DNA of 64,000 nucleotides from contig JADDKJ010000009.1 in the NCBI GenBank assembly GCA_033717875.1, positions 27,734-91,733 on the forward strand, written 5' to 3'. Numbering within the stretch: the stretch's first letter is position 1; every line of letters begins with the position of its first letter. The notes below the pieces were generated by a model, which was not told the origin of the DNA, ran no database searches, and saw only the letters and a program-made list of their open reading frames with translations. This document shows positions 25,799 through 33,037 of this stretch, one piece after another. This stretch comes from SBBG01 sp033717875 (GTDB lineage Bacteria > Pseudomonadota > Gammaproteobacteria > Ga0077554 > Ga007554). The position numbers and the translations under genes are program-made.

Positions 25799-26102
25799 AA
25801 AAGTATTTTCGCGCCCTTCTCCGGCGGAAACTTTGCCCGGTTTCTCTCCACCTCATCGTAAGGAATGAACGCATCCGTCGGCACGATTTCGCCTTCGTAG
25901 GGAATGTGGACGTTGACGAGCAGGAAATCCTTTACCGCGAGCATTTGCTTGAGCCGCGCGGGCGTGATGTTCGTGTACGCCCCGCCGCTCACCTTCACCG
26001 GATCGGATACGTTTGTTGGCGCGGCGGCGTATGACAGCGCGGGCAGCACGCCCAGAATGCCGGATAACAGGACAATTGGCAGGTTTCTTAAACGGGTTGT
26101 TT

Positions 26103-26918
26103 TCATGATTCATCTCCTTTGCTTGCCATCCAGAAAGTCAGCCATTGCACCCAGCGGCCTTTGACTTGAACCGGATCAAATCCGGCGGCGCGCAAATAAT
26201 GGGGAATTTCCCCGCGCACATTGGCGGCGGTAGCCGGCATGAACAACAGCGGCCAAACCAGCAGCCACCATAAGGGATTGGCGGGGCGATCAATGTCGAC
26301 GGCAACCAGCCGGCCATCAGGCTTAAGCACACGGTACACCTCGGCGAGACCATCATGCTTCAAGTCCGGCGGCAGGTGATGCAACATCATGCTCGACAGC
26401 ACCACGTCGAAGCTGCTGTCGTCAAACGGCAGGTGCTCGATGGCGGCGAGTTTGAATTCGGCCCGGCTGCCCGTCCGTGCGGCGTTTTCCCGTGCCACGC
26501 CGATCATCCTTGGCGCCGGATCGATCCCCACCGCGCGTCCCGAAGGGCCGACCGCCCCCGCCGCCAAGCGAGTGAGAACGCCGGTGCCACAACCCACGTC
26601 CAGCACCTGTTCGTCAGGACTCAGGGCTGCGTGGCGCAGTGTTGTGTCCCGGAAATTTCGCCCCAGGCCGACGGCGCGGCATCCCCAATCGTAAAAGGGG
26701 GCCTGCCAGTTCATGACCCTGCCCCGCGTCTCGGGAATAGGCTCATTTGGCGCTCCCGGATAGCGTCGCGTCACGGCAACTCCCCAGAACAGGAGGACGG
26801 GACAAACCAGCAGGAGTGCGGCCAACAGAGCGCTCCACCAAGTCAAGCCCCACAGGGTGAAAACCGCCGCTACGAGGCCTATAGCGAATAACGGACACAG
26901 CCAAACCCATTTGCTCAT
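26103..26918 (-). CDS. Membrane-anchored class I SAM methyltransferase (UbiE-like), copy B
   Basis: This 271-residue copy of 333-1148 differs by scattered substitutions (for example AAGAVGPSGRAVGIDP against AAEAAGPSGHAVGIDP). All motifs are intact: VLDVGCGTGVLTRL, LHHLPPDLKHDGLAEVYRVL, KPDGRLVAVDIDRP. The DUF2933 and ICMT genes that precede copy A are missing here: sequence corresponding to about 1160-2068 has been lost, and the frame runs upstream in phase to an ATG at 26963. I keep the start homologous to copy A. Confidence 0.85.
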   Translation of the reverse strand: MSKWVWLCPLFAIGLVAAVFTLWGLTWWSALLAALLLVCPVLLFWGVAVTRRYPGAPNEPIPETRGRVMNWQAPFYDWGCRAVGLGRNFRDTTLRHAALSPDEQVLDVGCGTGVLTRLAAGAVGPSGRAVGIDPAPRMIGVARENAARTGSRAEFKLAAIEHLPFDDSSFDVVLSSMMLHHLPPDLKHDGLAEVYRVLKPDGRLVAVDIDRPANPLWWLLVWPLLFMPATAANVRGEIPHYLRAAGFDPVQVKGRWVQWLTFWMASKGDES

Positions 26919-26959
26919 GTGGACTCCCAACGGGACGGCTTCGTCTTTCGTTGCCCGCC

Positions 26960-27169
26960 TCATTTCTTCTCCTCGGTCGCACCGCCACCTTGCCCGCTTT
27001 CCGTCTTTTGTTCAGCCGGACACTGCGAGCAAGGTTTCTTGTCATGATTGCCCATCACCGATTCCTCTTTCCGCCCCTCCTTGCCGTGATCTCCCATCAT
27101 GGGGTGGTGGCCGGAGCCCAAAAGGACAACGACCATCAACACCGCCATAACACCAATCATCGCAAACAT
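26960..27169 (-). CDS. Small membrane protein with CSQCP motif, copy B
   Basis: This 69-residue copy of 2069-2278 has a membrane helix MFAMIGVMAVLMVVVLLGSG, then HHPMMGDHGKEGRKEESVMG and KPCSQCPAEQKTES. The central CxxC is conserved in both copies, which supports that it is a real gene under selection. The stop sits only about 40 bases before the methyltransferase start, because the intervening genes are deleted here. Confidence 0.55.
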   Translation of the reverse strand: MFAMIGVMAVLMVVVLLGSGHHPMMGDHGKEGRKEESVMGNHDKKPCSQCPAEQKTESGQGGGATEEKK

Positions 27170-27272
27170 ATTCGGAACCTCCTTATGACGCTGAAAACTC
27201 ATTCACCAAGTAGCAGGGGGCGCTACGAGCACGATCACACACGGAATGACCTTTCCGTGCGCATAGCGCACG

Positions 27273-27446
27273 CTACCGTGATTCCCTTGGACCGCGCGGT
27301 GCGCTGCCCGCGTACTTTCGCAGGTTGGCGGTAAACGCCTTGTGGCAAGCCACTGAGCAGAAGTAATACACCTGTCCGGCGTATTCCACCTTCGCTGCTG
27401 CCTTGGCCGGGTCCACGTCCATTTTGCACACTGGATCAGTTACCAT
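27273..27446 (-). CDS. YHS-domain small protein (57 residues)
   Basis: A short frame from the ATG at 27446 encodes MVTDPVCKMDVDPAKAAAKV, then GQVYYFCSVACHKAFTANLR and a stop at 27273. It is a nearly complete YHS domain with CKM in place of CGM and the FCSxxC pair intact. GGAG lies about nine bases upstream of the ATG. It sits between the DUF2934 gene and the small membrane protein gene of copy B and has no equivalent in copy A or C. It is likely a metal-binding partner of the nearby ATPase. Confidence 0.75.
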   Translation of the reverse strand: MVTDPVCKMDVDPAKAAAKVEYAGQVYYFCSVACHKAFTANLRKYAGSAPRGPRESR

Positions 27447-27518
27447 ATTTCATCTCCTCTAAAAAGAACCCCGCTTTTGCCCCACTGTCGAAGATGCTCC
27501 AGCCGCGCGTCGAGCAGC

Positions 27519-27776
27519 TCACCCGCAGGCAAGCTGCCGGTCGATCTCCGCCTCGGCCTCCAGCCAGTCTTCGAGCTCGTGGCCGGATTCGAAATCCCGG
27601 CGTTCGGCCCGGAAATACGCGGCCGTGACGATCATCCGCTGCCGCTCTTCGGCGGAAATGGGATCGCGACGCGGGGCGTCACCGCATTCATCCCCGGTCG
27701 CCGCCCGGCTCGCGGGTTTCCGCGCCGGCCGCCGCGATGCGGAGTTATTGCCCGATGTTTCATTATGATCTGTCAT
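27519..27776 (-). CDS. DUF2934 family protein, copy B
   Basis: The product has the DUF2934 core ERQRMIVTAAYFRAERRDFE and LEDWLEAEAEIDRQ after a basic N-terminal region (RRPARKPASRAATGDECG) that is shorter by five residues than in copy A. The ATG at 27776 has AGGC-type spacing like the other copies; ATGs at 27782 and 27809 are in frame. It follows the PilZ pseudogene. Confidence 0.72.
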   Translation of the reverse strand: MTDHNETSGNNSASRRPARKPASRAATGDECGDAPRRDPISAEERQRMIVTAAYFRAERRDFESGHELEDWLEAEAEIDRQLACG

Positions 27777-27860
27777 GTTCATGCCTCTCTCGAAAAGTAA
27801 AAGTACCATTGCCCGAACTGCCCAACACCGCCAAAAACCATGACGCCACTCTTCCTGCCT

Positions 27861-28143
27861 TTAATCCGTAGCCGACGCCACGAGGTCGTCATCGACGAAC
27901 ATGACTCCGGTATCCTGTCCTGTCCGATGCACCACCAACCCCCGCAACCGGCGCTTTCCCACGCCGGGCACATTGAAGGTCAGCTCGACCAAGGCACCAC
28001 AGGGCAGAGGCATTTCTGGCGTCTCGATAAGCATCCCGTCGGAACTGATATTCAACAGGCTGCACGCTGAAAAAACACTGGCCGAGATAACAAATCGTCA
28101 CTTCGCCTTCCTCTGGCTGGCGTCTGCTCCAACGGTGTTCCAT
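27861..28143 (-). pseudogene. PilZ-domain protein, copy B, frameshifted
   Basis: Compared with the intact copy at 49811-50092, this gene has six A residues instead of five at 28070-28075. The first 22 or so residues (MEHRWSRRQPEEGEVTICYL) start at 28143; then the frame shifts and the domain (MLIETPEMPLPCGALVELTF, GVGKRRLRGLVVHRTGQDTG) is read only in the next frame to the stop at 27861. The RxxxR-like N-terminus is separated from the beta barrel, so c-di-GMP binding would be lost unless an internal start is used. Confidence 0.8.
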
Positions 28144-28193
28144 GAACTATCCTCCGTGAAAACGTATTTCCCACATGATGAGTGATATTAAAA

Positions 28194-28214
28194 ACCCGTG
28201 TGTTGCACACAGGT
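28194..28214 (-). terminator. Rho-independent terminator of the ATPase operon
   Basis: Arms ACCCGTGTG and CACACAGGT with a three-base loop lie 46 bases after the atpG stop; on the minus strand a T run follows (A run 28188-28194). Copies of this hairpin occur at 2775-2795 and 50143-50163. Confidence 0.75.
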
Positions 28215-28260
28215 CAAGCCCGCCGCCTCGAAAACCACTCTCCAGAAATGAAGAACGCAA

Positions 28261-29112
28261 TCACCGCAACTTCATTGCCTCCGCGCTCAACATGATCACC
28301 TCGATTTCCTCGGTGATTTCCTCCTGGCGCAACCTGTTCTTCTTCAGTGAGAGCTCCATGGAGTCTTTCTCGATACGGTGGATGGCGTTGTCCATGTGTT
28401 GCAGGCGTCGGGCATTTTCCGCCATCAGCGAAGAATAGAACAGCTCGTGCAGGGCGGCGAACAGATAATGATTCACCAGTTCGGCCAGAAACGCCGGCGG
28501 CGGCAGATTCAATAGTGGTGGATGTCCAAAATGCGCGGTCTTGTCTTCGAATTGTCTGAAGGGCTGGAATATCGAGACGTTTACCTCTGCCTTGTCCGGG
28601 TGATGATGAAATACCGTGAGGCGCAAGGGATGCGACGAATCGCGCCGATTTTGAAAAGCATCGAGGGCATCCACCAACTGCTTCAGCACCGGCTGCACCT
28701 CTTCAACCACGGCAGGGCCATCAAGACGGGCGGCGACATGCGGGTCGTCCGCGAGTTTGTTCGCCAGCCTGTATCCCATCACGATCACTGCGGCGTGCTC
28801 CTGGGGATGCGATTGCCGGTGCGACTCCAGGGCGAGCAGCAGGGCTTCGTTGAAATCGCCGCAAAATCCGCGCTCGCTTCCCAGGAGAAGATAGACATTT
28901 CGGGCATTTTCCTGCCGCACCAGAAGATGCGGATGGAAACCCAGAAAATCCGCCGCTGCGGATTCCATGTTCGCCACGACCCTGCGCTGGGTGGAGAGAA
29001 ATCTTGTCAGCTTGCGCACTTCCATGAATGAAAGATTCTTCATAGCACTCATGATGTCCCTGATTTCACCCAGGACTTGCAGGTGCTGTTCCAGTTCATG
29101 CCGTCTGCTCAT
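28261..29112 (-). CDS. atpG: N-type ATPase gamma subunit
   Basis: The 283-residue central-stalk subunit has the N-terminal helix SRRHELEQHLQVLGEIRDIM and the C-terminal helix MAENARRLQHMDNAIHRIEK with SMELSLKKNRLRQEEITEEI, which together form the rotor coiled coil. The middle is the Rossmann-like domain (NVYLLLGSERGFCGDFNEAL). It is the last gene of the operon, overlapping the atpA stop. The last third is duplicated as a relic at 2842-3083. Confidence 0.9.
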   Translation of the reverse strand: MSRRHELEQHLQVLGEIRDIMSAMKNLSFMEVRKLTRFLSTQRRVVANMESAAADFLGFHPHLLVRQENARNVYLLLGSERGFCGDFNEALLLALESHRQSHPQEHAAVIVMGYRLANKLADDPHVAARLDGPAVVEEVQPVLKQLVDALDAFQNRRDSSHPLRLTVFHHHPDKAEVNVSIFQPFRQFEDKTAHFGHPPLLNLPPPAFLAELVNHYLFAALHELFYSSLMAENARRLQHMDNAIHRIEKDSMELSLKKNRLRQEEITEEIEVIMLSAEAMKLR

Positions 29113-30595
29113 GGCTGGCTCCCGTTTTCATCCAGTCCGTGACGCTTTGCAGCCACTGCTCCCGGCTGTCCCCGATGCCGAGTTCGCTGTTTTCCACGCC
29201 AGCCTTGATCCGTTCCAGGCAGGCAGAAATCGCTTCGATGCCGATGTTGTCGAACAATCCCTCGTTGAAGGCCACCATCCAGGCCAGTTGAAATTCGATG
29301 GGCAGGGGAGAGAGCCGGTCTTGTTTGAAAATTTCGCGCAGTGCGCGGCCGCGCCGGATCTTCGCCTCCATGGAAGCTTCCAGGCGCGAACCAAACCGGG
29401 TAAAGACCTCCAGCTCCAGGAACTGCAAGTAATCGAGCTTCATGCGCCCCGCCTCCTGCTTGATGCGCGGATGTTGCGCCTTGCCGCCGATGCGCGAAAC
29501 CGAGCGGGTCACATTGATGGCTGGCAGAAACCCGCCGGCAAACAGGCGCTGATCGAGATGGATCTGGCCATCGGTGATCGAAATCAGGTTGGTGGGAATA
29601 TAAGAGGCGATCTCGCCTTGTTCGGTTTCGATGATGGGCAGTGCCGTCATACTGCCGCCGCCATGGGCAGGCGCAAGGTGGGTGGAACGCTCCAGCAGGC
29701 GTGAATGCAGATAAAATATGTCGCCCGGGTAGGCCTCGCGCCCCGGCGGGCGGCGCAACAGCAGCGCCAATTCACGATAAGCGCGGGCATGGGTCGTCAG
29801 GTCGTCGTAAATCACCAGCGTATCGTTGCCTTGCCCCATCCACGTCTCGGCCACGGCGCAGCCGGCAAACGGCGCAAGATACTTGAGGCCGGGCATCGCC
29901 GTGGCTTCGGCGACGACCACCGTGGTATGTTCCATGGCGCCGGCGCGGCGCAGCGTTTCGATGGTGTTGACGACGCTCGAACGCTTCTGGCCGATGATGA
30001 CATAGATGCAACGGACATCCTTGCCCTTCTGGTTGATCACGGTATCGATCGCCAGCGCGCTTTTGCCCACGGCGTTGTCTCCGATGATCAGTTGCCGCTG
30101 TCCCTTGCCAATAGGAATCAGCGTGTCGATCATCTTGTTGCCCGTATAAAGGGGGGTGGCCACGAAATCACGCGCCACGATGGGGGGCGACGGAACCTCC
30201 AGATCGCGCCGATGCCTGCATTCCGGCGGCGGGCCTCCGTCGAGCACGTTGCCCAGGGGGTCGATGACGCGTCCGAGCAGGGCTTCGCCCGTCGCTATGG
30301 CGAGGCGCTGGCCGGACAGGTAAACGGCGACGCCGGCGGTCAAGGCGCCGGTCTGCTGCAAGAGAATGGCGCCGATCCGGTCGTCGGCAAGGTGGAAAAC
30401 CAGCCCCTTGCTGCCGTCCTCGAAATGGAGGATCTCGTCCATCGCGGCAGACGGCAGCCCCTTGATCCAGGCAATGCCATCGCCAATGGACAGGACGCTT
30501 CCCTGCTCTGCAATGCGCAGGCCGAACCGGTAGTGCGGCAAGCTTCCCGGCTCAGCGACAGGGGAGGGGCCGGCCGGATCCCGCTCAACTTCCAT
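29096..30595 (-). CDS. atpA: N-type ATPase alpha subunit
   Basis: The 499-residue F1 alpha subunit has the non-catalytic nucleotide site IIGDNAVGKSALAIDTVINQ (Walker A variant), the DTLVIYDDLTTHARAYREL Walker B region, the arginine-finger region PTNLISITDGQIHLDQRLFA with NVTRSVSRIGGKAQ, and C-terminal LDYLQFLELEVFTRFGSRLE. It overlaps atpF by eleven bases. The gene position after atpF and before atpG, with no delta subunit, is the N-ATPase arrangement. Confidence 0.92.
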   Translation of the reverse strand: MEVERDPAGPSPVAEPGSLPHYRFGLRIAEQGSVLSIGDGIAWIKGLPSAAMDEILHFEDGSKGLVFHLADDRIGAILLQQTGALTAGVAVYLSGQRLAIATGEALLGRVIDPLGNVLDGGPPPECRHRRDLEVPSPPIVARDFVATPLYTGNKMIDTLIPIGKGQRQLIIGDNAVGKSALAIDTVINQKGKDVRCIYVIIGQKRSSVVNTIETLRRAGAMEHTTVVVAEATAMPGLKYLAPFAGCAVAETWMGQGNDTLVIYDDLTTHARAYRELALLLRRPPGREAYPGDIFYLHSRLLERSTHLAPAHGGGSMTALPIIETEQGEIASYIPTNLISITDGQIHLDQRLFAGGFLPAINVTRSVSRIGGKAQHPRIKQEAGRMKLDYLQFLELEVFTRFGSRLEASMEAKIRRGRALREIFKQDRLSPLPIEFQLAWMVAFNEGLFDNIGIEAISACLERIKAGVENSELGIGDSREQWLQSVTDWMKTGASHEQTA

Positions 30596-31334
30596 GATGG
30601 GTGGTCTCCCCGAAAAATCTCAACTCATCCCGCAGATTGGCATGCAGAATCCAGGGGCCGATGCCGATGCGGAACCCCGCCATCAAGCGATCATCCTCTG
30701 CGAATTCGCACGCAATATCTTTCCCGGCCAGGCTGCCGAGCGCTTGTACAAAGGCATTGCGCTGGCGCTCGCTGACGGGGTAGGCGCTGGTCACTTTCAT
30801 GGTGGGGTTTTTTTCCTGACAGACAGCGCGTATTGTTTGCAGTTTTTCATCGGGAAGATGCGGCAGGTCTTCCACTACCACTTCGCCTATCCTGGCTTCT
30901 AATTCGGCATTGGCCAGGCGGGACAATAGGCGAGCGGCAAACTGTCCTGCGCGGACCATGGCATCCTCTTCCAGTGTGCGCCGCATTTCGGCGGCCTGCT
31001 GCTGTTCCAGCGCGCGACTCCTTTTGCGTTCCTGCTCCAGGGCGGCTTGCAATGCCGTCATCGACCGTGCGCGCTCCACGTTGACCTCTTCGAGCATGGC
31101 GATTCGCAAGCCGGCCTTTTCGCGTTCCCAGTCGGTGAGGCGGTCTTGATATTGCTGTTTGAGCGACTCGGCCTCAACCTGCATTGCCTGCGTCTCCGCC
31201 AAGCTTTTTTCGATGACCGACCTGCGTTGCGTGACGGCATCCATCACCGGCTTGTAAAGAAAGCGCTTCAGGATCCAGAGCAGAACCAGAAAGTTGATGA
31301 TCTCAAGCGCAAACGTCGTCCAGTTGAATTCCAT
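30585..31334 (-). CDS. atpF: N-type ATPase b subunit (long form)
   Basis: The 249-residue stator subunit has one N-terminal helix (FALEIINFLVLLWILKRFLY) and the b-type motif KPVMDAVTQRRSVIEKSLAE, then a long coiled coil (EAESLKQQYQDRLTDWEREK and beyond). It is about 90 residues longer than a standard bacterial b subunit; the extra C-terminal part (AYPVSERQRNAFVQALGSLA) resembles the delta subunit and may replace it, since no atpH is present. This long form is typical of N-ATPases. Confidence 0.88.
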   Translation of the reverse strand: MEFNWTTFALEIINFLVLLWILKRFLYKPVMDAVTQRRSVIEKSLAETQAMQVEAESLKQQYQDRLTDWEREKAGLRIAMLEEVNVERARSMTALQAALEQERKRSRALEQQQAAEMRRTLEEDAMVRAGQFAARLLSRLANAELEARIGEVVVEDLPHLPDEKLQTIRAVCQEKNPTMKVTSAYPVSERQRNAFVQALGSLAGKDIACEFAEDDRLMAGFRIGIGPWILHANLRDELRFFGETTHHGS

Positions 31335-31374
31335 ATATCGCTCCTCTTTGCCGGAAGCACCGAAGAAAACAGCG

Positions 31375-31641
31375 CTATTTGAGCACGTACTCCAGCAAAG
31401 GATTTCTGAACAGGATGATCAATACGACCACCAGGACATAAATAGCCAGTGATTCGATCATCGCCAGGCCGATAAACAATGTCCGCGTGATCGACTTTTC
31501 AGCCTCGGGCTGCCGCGCCAGGGCATCGAGCGCCATTGCGATGGCGCGCCCCATCGCAATGGCTGGCAGCATCGCGCCGATGGCGATGGCCAGTGCCGCA
31601 GCCACGGTTGATCCCAAGGCAAACCACGTCATGTCTTTCAT
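31375..31641 (-). CDS. atpE: N-type ATPase c subunit
   Basis: The 88-residue two-helix ring subunit reads AIAIGAMLPAIAMGRAIAMA, the loop ALARQPEAEKSITRT, and LFIGLAMIESLAIYVLVVVL. The ion-binding carboxylate is the Glu of MIESLAIY, followed by Ser and Tyr as in sodium-binding rings. In helix one, the Gln that completes the classical sodium site in Ilyobacter-type rings (xPGxGQG) is replaced by Met (LPAIAMG). So part of the sodium set is present and part is not; ion specificity cannot be decided from sequence alone. Confidence 0.9.
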   Translation of the reverse strand: MKDMTWFALGSTVAAALAIAIGAMLPAIAMGRAIAMALDALARQPEAEKSITRTLFIGLAMIESLAIYVLVVVLIILFRNPLLEYVLK

Positions 31642-32333
31642 ACAACCTCCTGTTCTTCTCTATGTTTGACCTGTTGAGTTTGAATCGCCCCGGCGACATA
31701 AATCAGCGCCAGCATGCCGAAGATATACGCCTGTACCAGGGCCTCGATGATGTGCAGCATCAGCACCGGCACCGGCGCGAGAAAGCCCGCCACCAGCAAA
31801 ACCAGCAGTGCTGCCATTTGCAGGCTGAAGATGTTGCCAAACAGGCGGACGGCCAAAGCGAGCGTGCGCGTGATCTCGCTGATGATATGGAATGGCAGCA
31901 ACAACGGATTCGGTCTCAGGTAATGGGAGAGATAGTTCTTGAGGCCATGGGTGCGGATGCCATACCAGTGCACGGCGAGGAATACCAGGATCGCCAGCGC
32001 GGCGGTGAATGACAAATCGCCGGTAGGGGAACGCAGGCCGGGAATCAGGCTGACGAGATTGGCCACGACGATGAGAATCCACAGCGTGGCAATAAAGGGC
32101 AGCAACCGATGGGGCCGGTCGGGTAGCACAGCACGGATAGCATCCTCGATGGCCAGCACAAGCCCCTCCACAACGACCTGCCAGCGCCCTGGATCAAGCT
32201 TCAGGCGGCGTGTCGAACCCCATGCGGCCAGTCCCAGCACCGCCATGATGCCCCAGGTTACCACCACCGTGCTGGTGATGATGAACGGACCGGCGGAGAA
32301 AACGGGTGTAATAAAGATATCGGGGTTGGCCAT
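31638..32333 (-). CDS. atpB: N-type ATPase a subunit
   Basis: The 231-residue membrane subunit has about five or six helices. The essential arginine is in ITRTLALAVRLFGNIFSLQM, and the last helix contains IIEALVQAYIFGMLALIYVA. The start at 32333 follows the atpQ stop by four bases and the stop overlaps the atpE start (ATGA). It forms the ion half-channels against the c-ring. Confidence 0.92.
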   Translation of the reverse strand: MANPDIFITPVFSAGPFIITSTVVVTWGIMAVLGLAAWGSTRRLKLDPGRWQVVVEGLVLAIEDAIRAVLPDRPHRLLPFIATLWILIVVANLVSLIPGLRSPTGDLSFTAALAILVFLAVHWYGIRTHGLKNYLSHYLRPNPLLLPFHIISEITRTLALAVRLFGNIFSLQMAALLVLLVAGFLAPVPVLMLHIIEALVQAYIFGMLALIYVAGAIQTQQVKHREEQEVV

Positions 32334-32336
32334 GCT

Positions 32337-32630
32337 CTATTCCTTTATGAAAAAATAGACGTTCATCGCACCGATCGCCAGACCGAGAATGATCATGTTC
32401 AAGGTCCAGCCTATCGAATAACCTTCATGCAGGCTATCGAGCCAGCGGCCGAGATAAGCGCCGCCGATGACGGGCAGCACGAAAATCAGGCCCAGCACAC
32501 CAATATAGGCGGATTGCGCCAGCAGGGTAGGGCGCTCCTTGTCCGCCCGCTTCATGCGCGCGACCCGCCGTTCCACGGCCTTTTTGAGTTTTTCTCCATT
32601 GAGATCCCCATCCGATTTCTGGCTGCTCAT
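32337..32630 (-). CDS. atpQ: N-ATPase accessory subunit AtpQ (AtpI-like)
   Basis: The 97-residue protein has a basic N-terminal region (LKKAVERRVARMKRADKERP) and two membrane helices (SAYIGVLGLIFVLPVIGGAY and TLNMIILGLAIGAMNVYFFI), the pattern of the AtpI/AtpQ family. These proteins assist c-ring assembly or handle Mg2+. The ATG at 32630 overlaps the atpC stop. In N-ATPase operons atpQ is normally followed by atpR; here atpB follows directly, four bases on. Confidence 0.8.
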   Translation of the reverse strand: MSSQKSDGDLNGEKLKKAVERRVARMKRADKERPTLLAQSAYIGVLGLIFVLPVIGGAYLGRWLDSLHEGYSIGWTLNMIILGLAIGAMNVYFFIKE

Positions 32631-33037
32631 AGCGATGTTTCCCCGCCGCGCTGCACCCGCCACAGGCGCTTGAACATTTCTTCCTCCAGGCGACGCAGGC
32701 TTTTCTTTACATCGTGCAGGATTTCCTCTTCTTTCAGTAATTGTTCCTGCAACTGGACACCGATGCGCTGATAATCGGCATCGCGCAGATAACGCCGCGT
32801 GTTGATGTGGAGCTGGTTGTCGACAAAATAGAGCAATGCGCCCGGCAGCGCCAGAAACTCCCAGTCGGCGCCGGGGGTGCGAAAACGCGCCAAACCGAAC
32901 ACCAGCGATGTCATCATGCGCGCATGTCCGGCCAGGATTCCGAAACTCCCGGAATCATCCTCGCCTACGAAGCTGACGACGTTTTCGATGCGCTCGTACT
33001 GGGTGGCGCTCTGCAAATGGAGGACAAAGGTATTCAT
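32627..33037 (-). CDS. atpC: N-type ATPase epsilon subunit
   Basis: The 136-residue subunit has the epsilon beta-sandwich pattern (FVLHLQSATQYERIENVVSF, GSFGILAGHARMMTSLVFGL, GALLYFVDNQLHINTRRYLR) and a charged C-terminal helix (EQLLKEEEILHDVKKSLRRL). I chose the ATG at 33037, which overlaps the atpD stop. Its place right after atpD, before the Fo genes, is diagnostic for N-ATPases. Confidence 0.88.
   Translation of the reverse strand: MNTFVLHLQSATQYERIENVVSFVGEDDSGSFGILAGHARMMTSLVFGLARFRTPGADWEFLALPGALLYFVDNQLHINTRRYLRDADYQRIGVQLQEQLLKEEEILHDVKKSLRRLEEEMFKRLWRVQRGGETSL

Larger units (their letters stand above)
25240..26106 (-). pseudogene. Rhodanese-domain protein, copy B, interrupted by a MITE-like element
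   Basis: The first part (MKTTRLRNLPIVLLSGILGV signal peptide, LLVNVHIPYEGEIVPTDAFI, FPPEKGAKILL) matches the copy at 1-336. At that point a 356-bp insertion begins; on its far side the frame resumes as LLYCRTGRMSAIAAEKLVRL and GYTNVWNLQGGMMAWEKAGY, which includes the catalytic Cys loop. The uninterrupted gene would encode about 170 residues. The 3' end reads through a 34-bp palindrome to a stop at 25240. The start ATGA overlaps the methyltransferase stop. The insertion separates the cysteine loop from the N-terminus, so the product is presumably inactive. Confidence 0.85.
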
